Assembly (NCBI GenBank): GCA_026008535.1
Contig: BRKX01000004.1
Coordinates: 40,676,501 to 40,740,500 of the forward strand
DNA: 64,000 nt
Direction of reading: 5' to 3'
Source of the DNA: Perilla frutescens
Taxonomy: Eukaryota; Streptophyta; Magnoliopsida; Lamiales; Lamiaceae
Shown here: positions 36,208 to 46,505 of the stretch, in pieces
Layout of the letters: every line of letters begins with the position of its first letter
Numbering within the stretch: position 1 is the first letter of the stretch
Made by a program: the position numbers and the translations under genes
Notes under the pieces: model-generated
The model's database searches: none
Told to the model about the DNA's origin: nothing
The model's input: only the letters and a program-made list of their open reading frames with translations

Positions 36208-36940
36208 GAATTGAAGGATGAGAGATGCCTTAACTCTTTACTGTGTTTGAGATTGGTAAAAGTGAAAATGAAAGTTCAGCCATCCCTTTTATAGAAAATG
36301 ATGAGATTCATCCAATGGTTGTGACGCTTGGTATGCCCAATATTCAACGGTCGGATTAACTCAATTGACCCGTCGATTGGCCTTTCAATTCTGTCCGTTG
36401 GGGATAAATGAAGGAGAGAGAAAAAGTTCAACGGTAATGTTTGAGTGACACGTGTTTTTACCGTTTCTAATATTGAAATTTGCACTTATCTTTTCTCTCT
36501 AGCAGCTTCTCCTTGGCTTGAAACTGATTACGTCATCAGTTGGTTTCCACTGTAACTGATGATCATTTTGTTGATCAGTTTCAGCTGAGATGTCTTTTCA
36601 TCAGTTCGGAATTGGTCTTGACCATTTAGACCTTTGTTCAGCTGCTTCCCAGTTCAGCTGCTTCCCAGTTCAGCTGTTCTCCTTCAGTTGGTCTTTGAAT
36701 TGACATCTCCTTTTGATTTGACTCCAGTTCCTAATACTCCTTCATCAGTTTGATCAATTTGCAGTTTGTGTGTTCTGCATAACTAACTGGATCATCAGTT
36801 TGAACGACTGAACTGATGATTTAGTTGAACTGATGGAGTAAACTGATCATCTCCAGTTTACTTTTCACTTAGCAGTTTCTTGCCTTTACTTCAAACTGAT
36901 GGCTTTTGTGGCCAACTGATCAGTTTCTCGCCTTTTTTAT
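36208..36940 (-). other. Spacer between copia pol and accessory ORFs
   Basis: No ORF is supported. From 36490 to 36940 the DNA is packed with cagtt/aactg steps such as aactgatcatc and gttgaactgatg. It may carry the leader or promoter of the accessory ORFs. Confidence 0.5.
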
Positions 36941-38940
36941 TCAGTTTCTCTCTTTAGCTGGAGTGGTCCCTTGGCCTTCTTCCTTCAGTTTATCATCTTC
37001 ATCTTGTGATGCTAGCTCGAGCAGTCCTAACTGTATGCATAGCTCCATAAACCTTGCTTCAGGTAATGGTTTGGTGAAGATGTCAGCTATCTGCTTCTCA
37101 GTGTTGACAACATATTTGATGCATATGTCTTTCTTCTCGATGTGATCTCTGATGAAGTGATGTCTTATGTCAATGTGCTTGGTTCTTGAATGCAGAACTA
37201 GATTCTGAGATATCGCAATTGCACTATTTTTGTCACAGTAGATAGACACTTCTTCAATTTCAACTTTGTAGTCCTTCAACTGTTGCTTCATCCAGAGTAT
37301 CTGCGCACAACAGCTTCCAGCAGCTACATATTCTGCTTCAGTTGTTGACGTGGCAACTGAGTGCTGTTTCTTACTAAACCAGGATATCAGTTTGCTTCCC
37401 AGAAACTGACATGTTCCACTGGTACTTTTTCTGTCGATTTTACATCCACCGAAGTCTGAGTCTGAATAACTAATTAGACTCAAACTGTCATCTCTGGGAT
37501 ACCATAGTCCAAGATTTATGGTTCCTTTGAGATATTTGATGATCCTCTTAGCTGCTTCGAGGTGGCTTTTCTTTGGATTAGCTTGAAACCGTGCGCATAG
37601 TCCGACTGAATAAGAGATGTCTGGCCGGCTAGCTATTAAGTAGAGTATCGACCCAATGATTCCTCTGTAATACATTTGGCTAACTGATTCTCCTTCTTCA
37701 TCGAGAGTTAGCTGAATTGATGTGTTCATAGGAATCTTGAGAGTTTTTCCTTTGCTTACTCCTAACTTTTTGACTAGCTCCTTGGTGTACTTCGTTTGGC
37801 TGATAAAGATTCCATCTTTCAGCTGCTTCACTTGGAGTCCTAGGAAGAATGTCATTTCTCCCATCATGCTCATCTCAAATTCACTTTGCATCAGTTGAGC
37901 GAATCGTGTGCATAGATCTTTGCTTTTTGATCCAAAAACTATGTCATCCACATAAATTTGAACCATTAAAATCTCAGTTGATCGTTCTATTTGGAATAGA
38001 GTTCGATCAATGACTCCCTTTTGAAACCCATTTTTCAGCAAAAATGTTGTTAGAGTTTCATACCACGCTCTAGGAGCTTGCTTCAGTCCGTATAGAGCTT
38101 TCTTTAGTTTGAAGACTTGATCACCAATTTCAAATCCTGGCGGTTGCTCAACATATATGTCCTCCTTGAACATTCCTTGAAGAAAAGCACTCTTGACATC
38201 CATCTGGTAGACTGTGAAGTTGAAGTGCGCTGCATAGGCTAGGAACAGTCTGATGGCTTCCAATCTTGCAACTGGCGCGAATGTCTCATCAAAGTCGATT
38301 CCTTCACTTTGTGAGTATCCTTTGGCTACCAGTCTAGCCTTGTTCCTTGTGATCACTCCCTGTTCATCCAGTTTGTTGCGAAAGACCCATTTTATACCAA
38401 TAACCTTTTGGGTTTTTGGCCTATCAACGAGAAACCATACGTCATTTCTTGTGAACTGGTTCAGTTCTTCTTGCATAGCTATGATCCAGTCAGAGTCTTC
38501 TAAGGCTTCTTTGATATTTGCAAGTTCAGTTTGAGATATGAAGCATGTGAATAATGCATAATCAGTTGAACTTCTGGTCTGGACTCTACTTCTTGGATCA
38601 TCAACTATCTTGTCAGTTGGGTAGCTTCGGAGCCATTTGGGCAAGGTAGCTTTAGCTGGGTCCTCAGCTGGCTCTTCTGTGGTGACATCATCAGTCGCTC
38701 TTTCATCAGCTGGTTCAGCATTTTCATCAGTTCTTCCCCCTGTTTCAGTTGTGGGGTTTGTGGTCTCAGCATGATTTGTGTCTTCATTGACCAAGTTGTT
38801 CTCAACTGGTATTGTGCCAGTTTCATTGCCTTCTTCTAGTAAAACTTCAAACCGCTCTGGAACAATGTCATCTACATAGTCCTGCGAGTTCTTAGTTTCA
38901 CTAGGTAGTATTTAAACTGATGTGTCTATTCTTTCTTTGT
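36941..38940 (-). pseudogene. Copia reverse transcriptase and RNase H
   Basis: The open frame 36941-38794 (617 aa) starts after an acidic linker rich in Thr and Glu. The reverse transcriptase follows: WIIAMQEELNQFTRNDVW, NKARLVAKGYSQSEGIDFDE, YQMDVKSAFLQG, EQPPGFE, ALYGLKQAPRAWYE, and the active site IYVDDIVFGS. RNase H contains SYSDSDFGGCKIDRKSTSG, TSTTEAEYVAA, HIDIRHHFIRDHI and the end ADIFTKPLP. All catalytic Asp positions I can identify are present, so this part could once have been active. Upstream the frame joins integrase through several nonsense codons (38850-39340). It is the longest uninterrupted coding part of the element. Confidence 0.92.
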
Positions 38941-40275
38941 TCATGTACTCATTAGTAAATTCATCAAATACCACATGACATGTTATTTCCACAACAAGAG
39001 TTCATTTATTGAACACTCTGTAAGCTTGTGGTGTGGTGAGTTATACCCAAGAAATATACCCTCATCAGCTTTAGCACTAAAAGCTTTCAATTGAGTCTTG
39101 CCATTGTTGTGAATATAACATTTACAACCAAATATTTTAAACTATGAGACAGAAGGCTTACGACCCTTGTACAGTTCATAAGGTGTCTTGTCATGGGCTG
39201 CTACAATGGCACTTTGATTTTGAGTGTGGCAAGTTGTGTTGACTGTTTCAGCCTAGTACCATTCAGCTATGTTGGTATCAGCTATCATTGCTCGAGCTGC
39301 TTCTTTGAGTGTTCGGTTACGCCGTTCGGCTACACCATTCTATTGTAGAGTTCTTGCAGCTGAATATTCATGAATGATTCCAAGCTGGTTGAGAAAACTG
39401 ATCATGTGTTGATTCACAAATTCAGTTCCATTGTCGGAGCGAATCCTTTGAACTGATCTTTCCTTCTCAGTTTGTAATCTTCTGATCAGCACCGTTAGCT
39501 TGTCATAAGTTTCATCTTTGCTCCTCAAGAATTCCACCCATGTATATCTTGAGAAATCATCAACTACTACGAGAGTGAATCTTTTGCCGTTTGGAGTTTG
39601 TGGTCTAACTGGACCAAACAAATCCATATGTAGCAGTTGAAGACAATCAGTTGTTCCTAGTGGGTGACTCTTATTCTTGAAGGATGACTTCACCTGCTTC
39701 CCTTTTTGACATGGTCCACATACACCTGTCTTCTTGTATATTTTCTTGGGAAGCCCCTCAACTAACTCTTTCTTGGCTAGGTAGTTGATTATTTTGAAGT
39801 TGAGGTGATTCAATCGTCGATGCCATAGCCAGCTTGCTTTAGTTGATCATTTTGAAAGGAAGCAAGCTTCTGAGTAGCCGGTTGACCAGTCAACAATGTA
39901 CATGTTGCCTCTCCTAATGCCAGTTAGCAGAATTACTCCAGTTGACTTGTCTCTTATGTTGCAGGAGTTTTTGGTGAAGTCAACTGAGTAGCCATTATCA
40001 CACAGCTGGCTGATGCTTAGTAGTTTGTGTTTCAGTCCATCCACATGGGAGACTCCATTCACTACTACTTTTCCCTTGACAACGAACCATTCTCCAATGG
40101 TTCGGCTTTTGGAGTTGTCTCCAAATGTGACAAGTGGGCCTTTGATTTCTTCATAACCGTCGAGATCTTCTCTGTCTTCGGTCATGTGCTTGGAGCACCC
40201 ACTATCTAGATACCAGATGTCTTTGGCTTTCTTCGTAGATAGGATGCTCTTATCCTGCAAGGAAATGATTAGCAT
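38941..40275 (-). pseudogene. Copia protease end, GAG-pre-integrase and integrase, broken
   Basis: The part 39847-40275 has the protease signature IWYLDSGCSKHMTEDRE and the GAG-pre-integrase step LKHKLLSISQLCDNGYSVDF. The part 39340-39813 has the zinc-finger end GVCGPCQKGKQ, then the integrase core LLHMDLFGPVRPQTPNGKRF, DDFSRYTWVEFL and RSDNGTEFVNQ. The rest of integrase (38941-39340) still shows NGVAERRNRTLKE and FKIFGCKCYIH, but a TAG before NGVAERR and further TAG codons at Trp positions stop it. The catalytic Asp residues and the Glu of NGVAERR are visible. Not functional as it stands. Confidence 0.85.
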
Positions 40276-42640
40276 TTAGGGACCCATTTTATATCAGGTC
40301 CTTGTTGATTCATCAAGTTTTTTGGAATCCAGACTTGCCAAACTTTTGGCTTCTTATCATTCAGAGATCCAACTCACTTGGATCGCCTGATCTGTTTATA
40401 TTTTTTCCCAACTCTTCTATTCTGATTTGAATCAGTTGAGTGATACCTGCGTTGAGAGTTAGTTGGATAAAACAATTCAACTAAAACGCTTTGGTCTTGA
40501 GACATTTGAGTTCTGTGATCAGACCAGTGTTTTGTATGTTTTCAGTTTATTGGAATGAACCTTTTTGGCTAATTTCTGGAATCTAGATAATCATTATAAT
40601 GATGATAAGGCTCAAACTGGTTTATTTGATCTCTCCTATAGGTGTTCTGATTGAACTTCTTGGTAGGATAGGCTTGAGATCCAAACTGATCTTTCTTTCT
40701 AAAGGGGACTAATCTATCAGTTTGTCTTCGAGACATTCTTTGTTGGTATGATGATCTTTGTTGAACTGGAGGTTTTGACCGAGTAGATTGGCTTGAGTGA
40801 ACTGATGATCTTGGCTGAAAATTGGACTTCAGTTGGCCTGGTGTTTTTGTTTGGTAAAACAGACCAAATTGTCTAGGCTGAGTTTGAGGACTTTTCAATA
40901 TTCTCTTTCCTTTAGTTGACTCAGCTAGCCAATCATGAGATCTAGTGAACCCTTTTAGGATTCCCTTGTCACTGGGTTGGGCAACTGCTTTTCCCTTTTC
41001 TAAAGTAGTGAATTTGCTATATCCTAGCCCTGAGTTGCCAGTTCCAGTTCTTTGATGGCTTAATATTTCATCTAGAGTTTGAGATCACTTTTTGAACTTC
41101 AGATTTACCTCTTCTTTTTCAAGGATCTCTTGCTTGAGTTTTTGGTTTTCAGCCTCTAGATTAGCATTTCTCAGTTTCAATTTCTCAAATTCGATAAGCT
41201 GAGATTCAAGATAATTTAATCTTTCATGATCAATGCTCAGTTTCCTAACCTTATTTCTTAGTTCATCATTTTCATCTTTCAGTTCAACATGCAAACATGA
41301 AATTGAAGCTAATTAGTCTTCTAGCATCATAAGTTTCATATCAAGTTCATTACTAGAGACAGTTGATTTATTTATATGATAAAAGGAGGTTTGAGAATCA
41401 GTTGTATTAACCTCTTCATCATTGTCAGCCATGAGGCAGAATAGCGCTTCATCATCTGAGCTGTAGCCGTTAGAATCGATTCCAGATGGATAGTCTGAAT
41501 CATCCAGCACGGCATTCTCAAGATTTGCAACCATTGCTTTTCTTTTGAAGAAGTTTCTCCTCACCTTGGCTTTCTTGTCTTTAGGAAGTTCTGGATATTC
41601 AAACATGTAATGTCCTTGTTTATGGCAATGAAAACATTCTCCAAGATTTCGGTTGCCGCTTCTGAATGGTTCAGCTGCTGGTTCAGCTGGTTGGTAAGTT
41701 TTCTCAGCTTTTGGGATTTCATCAGTTTGAGGTGAGACTGATTGCTTATCCCGAACTCTCTTCAATTTTTCTAGTAACCTGGTGACTGATTGGATTTGCT
41801 CATTGATGTCATCAGTTAGGTTCTTCTTCTTTTCTGTTGGTTCTCTTTTTCGTTCAGTTGAAGATCCGCCTTGGTTTTCTTTGGCTGGTGAGCTCCTAGG
41901 TCGGAAGTTGTTTCTTCCTCGAGTGTCTCTAAACTTGGTCCTCTCACCGTAGAAAGCTGCGTCTTGAGCTGACGATATCGATGCTTCCTTTTTCCGGTTT
42001 AGACTGTACTCATGAGCTTTGAGAGAACCAAATAGTTCCCTAGGAGTGATGCTATTTAGATTTCTTGATTCCTTTGTAGCTATCACTTTCATATCCCATT
42101 CTTCAGTAAGATTATCCAATATCTTGGAATTCATCTCAGAATTGGGATAAATCCTTCCGATATTGTTCATCTCACTGATGATGCCTAGAAATCTAGTTTC
42201 AAGGCTTGCGATGGACTCTTCTGCCTGCATTTTGAAAGATTAATACCTGTCAACTGCTAGTTGGAGTTTGTTTCCTTTTATGGCTTCGGACTCTCTGCAA
42301 AGATCTGCGAGTAGGTCTCATATTTCCCTGGCAGTTGTGCAGTTCTTTATATCCTTCATACGATCTTAATCTAGAGTTTGAAATAATGCTGCTTGAGCAA
42401 CGAACTCTAGATTTTTTAACTTCTTCTCTTCACTGGTGAGAAGATTAGTTGGCTTCGGAATTCTTACCGGTTGATTGATATCAACTATGTGAGCGTCATT
42501 GTCCATCATGATGATGATTGGACCGTCTTCGATGACTTCCCACATATTTTCATGAATTGAGCAGAGATGCGCCTTCATTCTTCTGCTCTAGTTATCATAA
42601 TTTTCAACTGAAAACAAAGGTAGCTTATGGTTTCCCATAG
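40276..42640 (-). pseudogene. Copia gag, long form with coiled coil, broken
   Basis: Begins upstream of 42578 with a UBN2-type capsid region (MKAHLCSIHENMWEVIEDGP), interrupted by several stops. It continues at 41313-42230 (SLETRFLGIISEMNNIGRIY, ITPRELFGSLKAHEYSLN) with a zinc knuckle CFHCHKQGHYMFEY whose last Cys is Tyr. A coiled coil follows (41085-41294, KDENDELRNKVRKLSIDHER) and then a Gln/Arg/Ser-rich tail (40569-40898). A coiled coil behind the knuckle and a basic tail are features of long Sire-type gag proteins. At least four nonsense codons break the capsid part. Confidence 0.8.
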
Positions 42641-42712
42641 CTGAAATGTTAGTACAGATAAGTAGATCTGATTCAGTTGATTTGCAGAAACGGCTGATCC
42701 TTAAAATCAACC

Positions 42713-42724
42713 GCTCTGATACCA
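42713..42724 (-). promoter_or_regulatory. Primer binding site, initiator Met-tRNA type
   Basis: On the minus strand TGGTATCAGAGC begins two bases inside the 5' LTR. This matches the 3' end of plant Met tRNA used by many copia elements. Confidence 0.88.
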
Positions 42725-42726
42725 CT

Positions 42727-44537
42727 TGTTGGTCCCGGGCGAATCGATATCAGTTTAGAGGGAGGGTGAATAAACTGATTAAAACTTTTTACTTTAAGTG
42801 CGGAATAACAGGGCCCTTTGACTCGCTTAATGAAACTTATCTATGCACAGACTTAATGAACAATTAAGACAGTTTAAGTGTAGCTTGTGTGAGATTGTGT
42901 GCAGTTCAAAGATATGCAATAACCAAGATAGTACAGCACACAAGCAATTTATAGAGGTTCGAAGTCTCAAACTTCTACGTCTTCTCTTCCTTCCGCAGAA
43001 GGGCAACTTCACTCTATAACTTGAGTTTCTTTACAAATTATACAATGAAGGACAGTTGGCTGAACCTGGTAACTGCTCGCTACCTCAGCGGGTCGACAGT
43101 TCACACTTGAAGTTCCTAATTGCTCACTAGAAAGGTAGGTGCTATTGTCATCTTTACAAGGTTTTAGATCTCTTTCGATCTTCAAGAGGTTAGTCTTGAA
43201 CAGGGGTTATCAACTGGTGTGCTCCTTCAATTGAGCTGAGTAGTTGATCGTTATGTAGCTGAGACTGAGAAGATTGCCCTGGCTGGATCGTTAATAGCTA
43301 GCTGATTATCTTGACAATGTGAATTTCTTCTTCTCAGTAGAACTCTTGTAGTTTCTATTAGATGCTGAACTTGAGCTTAAGTGGGAGTGAGAAAGAAAAG
43401 CTCTTGCTTGTATATGTGAAAGTTGTGTAGGCGAAGGATTCTTCTTAGTTCTGCTTGAGAGAGTTGAGAGTTCTTTGTGTTCTGCATCTTTAAACTCTGA
43501 TTCACTCGCCTTTTATAGAAGAGTAATTTTATGACCGTTGAGTTCCATTGTCCATTGATCAGTAGCCCTGTTGGCTCATCAATGGAGAATGATCGCTTGG
43601 AGCTTTTGGTTTGAAGTAGCCGTTACTCTGCCAATCGATCTTCATTGGATATTTAATTCTAGGATCTTTGTTGAAGCATTTATTCCAAGATTCGGCAGTT
43701 TGAGTAATAACCTCCAAGGTTCTCTGGCTTCAGTTTTCTTGGCAGCTTTGAGTTCTAGTTGACAGTTCTGGACTTGTCAGCTGAGTTTGACTATTGCTCC
43801 AGTTGGCAGTCTTGAGCTTGTCAGCTGAGTTTGGCTGTTGCTCCAGTTGGCAATTTTGAGCTCGTCAGCTGAGTTTGGCTATTGCTCCAGTTGGCAGTTT
43901 TGAGCTCGTCAGCTGAGTTTGGCTGTTGCTCCAGTTGGCAGTTTTGAGCTCGTTAGCTGAGTTTGACTGTTGCTCCAGTTGGCAGTTTTGAGCTCGTCAG
44001 CTGAGTTTGGCTATTGCTCAAGTTGGCAGTTTTGAGCTCGTCGGCTGAGTTTGGTTGTTGCTCCAGTTGGCAGTTTTGAGCTCGTCAGCTAAGTTTGACT
44101 GTTGCTCCAGTTGGCAGTTTTGAGCTCGTCAGTTGAGTTTGACTGTTGCTCCAGTTGGCAGTTTTGAGCTCGTCAGCTGAGTTTGGCTGTTGCTCCAGTT
44201 GGTCATCAGTTGGATACTTTCTGTCTTTAGTCTAAACTGATCTCTTATCAATTCCCTTAGTTGACTCTTTTCTTTCTCAGCTTAACTGACTTAGTTGTCA
44301 GTTTGTTTCAACTGTTCAACTCCTTAACTTCTCAGTTCAGTTGACTTCTGACGTATCCTTCAGCTTGCTGACCATACTCTTGATTGGTTGACTTTGACTT
44401 TGCTTGATATCCTTTTTGATGATGCCCTAGATTGATCAGCTCCGATCTACAGCTTGACTTTCAGTCAGTTTTTCACAAATAATTTTGACATCTCATCAAA
44501 ACCTAATCTAGGGGTTCCTTGATAGTTTTTCCTAACA
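42727..44537 (-). repeat. 5' LTR of the copia element, complete
   Basis: 1811 bp, TGTTGG...CCTAACA on the plus strand, followed on the right by TTTTT (44538-44542). It contains the longest 44-bp repeat array. It matches the solo LTR at 12279-13931 plus 26475-26543 and the fragment 27775-28366. Confidence 0.92.
43735..44205. repeat. 44-bp tandem repeat inside the 5' LTR, about 10-11 copies
   Basis: The same unit as at 13300-13665 and 27775-28031. Copies carry small differences such as ctgttgctcc versus ctattgctcc. The difference in array length accounts for most of the LTR length difference (1811 versus about 1722 bp). Confidence 0.85.
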
Positions 44538-45748
44538 TTTTTATTTAATGAAGCTCACTAACTTCCCTTCTTTTTATTTAATGAAGATGAGTAACTACCT
44601 CACTTACACAAGAAATAAATGCATTCAATAAAAGTCAATCGTGGATCATAAAAAAGCCACACAATCAATCGAGGCCACCTCATTTCATAATCGAGACCAC
44701 CATTTATCGATTAATAATCGAGGCCACTTTCATTAAACTTAATCGATGCTATTAATCATAATCGAGGCCACTTTCAATCGATGCTATTAATCATAATCGA
44801 GGCCACTTTCAATCATTTAATCAAGGCTCCTTTATTTCATTTTATCGATTAACTTTGAATAATCGAGGCCTTAATTGTGGCCTTGTTTAATTTAATCTAG
44901 GCATTCTTCATAATTAATCGAGGCCTTCTTGAAAATTAATCGAGACCTTGTTTAATTTAATCGAGACTTACTTTCATTAATCGAGGCTTCATTCAGTCAA
45001 TCGAGTATTTAAAATTAGGGTTTCAGTTTTAGGGTTGTGTATTGATTGTAATGTCCTGACAAAAGTACACTAAACCAATGATTGGGTGTGGGAACCAAGT
45101 CTATTATAGTACAAATTGCCTAACAAACTACTTGTTTTTAAAAGTTGTTGTTTTTTTCCAAAAACTATTTACTTTTGTTTACTTTTATCTATTTAGACAT
45201 TTTGTAATTTATTGTGAAATAAATGTCGTGCCGCTAAATTTGTTAACGAATGAAAAACTTAGGTGAAAATTGAAATATTGTAAAATTATTTATCTAATAT
45301 AATAAAAATGAATTATCTAATATTGTAATTAACATATAATTTTGTAATTTATTGTAAAATAAATATCGTGCCGCCAAATTGTTAACGAATGAAAACTTTT
45401 GTGAAATATTGTAAAATGATTTATCTAATATAATAAAATGAAGTTTCCTCCAAAATATTTTAATTTTCCTCTAAAAAATATCACATCATCAATAATTATT
45501 ATAAATATATAAAAAAAAATCATTTTTATTGTCGCTTCATGTTCTCTCTCTCATACACACATGTCATATATTTGTAATTATAGAATTCATTTATGTTATA
45601 TTATGTACACGACATTCAAATTTATTTGTATAAATGAATAAATATGTGAATTTTCACATATTAAGAAGTAATGGATAATGTTTTATAAATTTTATTAGGT
45701 AAAATAATTATCAACATATATTAAATGATTATATAAAATAATTGAGTA
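44538..45748. repeat. Duplicated flank, copy 2
   Basis: Nearly identical to 26544-27774, with one aatcgaggcc unit fewer in the array at 44650-45010. Copy 2 continues into unique sequence at about 45749, whereas copy 1 stops at a junction with LTR sequence. Copy 2 is therefore the original right flank. No gene is seen. Confidence 0.85.
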
Positions 45749-46135
45749 AATTATTTGGTAAAATATCATAATCAGTGGCATGCTCTGTACTTTATACGTA
45801 GATATAATTATGATTATAATGAATATGAAATAGTTGAGAATTTAACATTCTAATTAAATGTATAGCTAAATCAAGCAAATATTGATATTTATAAGGGGAA
45901 AATGGTCAACTAGGACCCTAAATTGTATAGCTAAGTTCAAACAGGATTCTATTTTAATTTTTGGTCCAAATAAACCCTTAAATTTATAAAAATGACTCAG
46001 CTAGAACCCTAGTCGCCCCTCCAACTAACTGTGTTAGCATCCGTCAATTTCACCGTTAATTTCACACGTCATATATAACTACAGCTTACCACATAATTAG
46101 GGGTTGAAATTTTCTATTACATTTTTACGTGTTTC
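45749..46135. other. AT-rich unique flank
   Basis: No gene. A less AT-rich stretch at 45895-46090 (ggtcaactaggaccctaaat, then gttagcatccgtcaatttca) looks like part of a dispersed plant repeat, but its borders and class could not be set. Confidence 0.35.
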
Positions 46136-46505
46136 ACTCCATGTTTCATTATCAAATTTATGATTGTAATAATATTTATTATAAAATAAAAATTAATTAT
46201 AACATAATAATCATAGTCAACAATAATTTATGATTGTAATAATATTTATTATAAAATAAAAATTAATTATAACATAATAATCATAGTCAACATTTATCAA
46301 CACAAAAAATGAATTAAAAAATTATAAAACATAATTTAAAAAAAATAATTATCATGAATTATTAATTGAAAATCAAAAATTAAATATTAAAAAATAATTA
46401 TAAACCCTAATTGGGTAGGGTGGGCCCTAAAAAATTATAAAATTAAACTAAATTACAAAAAAAAAATTGAAGAAAAAAAAAACTCGTAATTTAAAAATGC
46501 AGTGC
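46136..46505. mobile_element. MITE-like AT-rich element, copy 1, with an exact 70-bp internal duplication
   Basis: The start (cactccatgtttcattatca) and the reverse complement of the end (cactgcatttttaaattacg) are imperfect inverted repeats. A 70-base unit occurs twice in direct succession (46155-46224, 46225-46291), without differences by eye. Interior steps such as tattataaaataaaaattaa and ccctaattgggta recur in the elements near 57.0 and 61.4 kb. Confidence 0.55.

Larger units (their letters stand above)
27775..44537 (-). mobile_element. Sire/Maximus-like Ty1/copia retrotransposon with truncated 3' LTR
   Basis: Minus-strand element with 5' LTR 42727-44537, Met-tRNA primer site, long gag with coiled coil, GAG-pre-integrase/protease, integrase, reverse transcriptase and RNase H, then about 7 kb of extra coding sequence, polypurine tracts and a 3' LTR remnant of 592 bp (27775-28366). 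The long gag, the extra ORFs behind pol and the multiple polypurine tracts fit the Sire/Maximus lineage. At about 16.8 kb with a truncated LTR it is larger than usual for the group. Coding regions are interrupted by many nonsense codons. It shares LTR sequence with the solo LTR at 12279. Confidence 0.88.
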
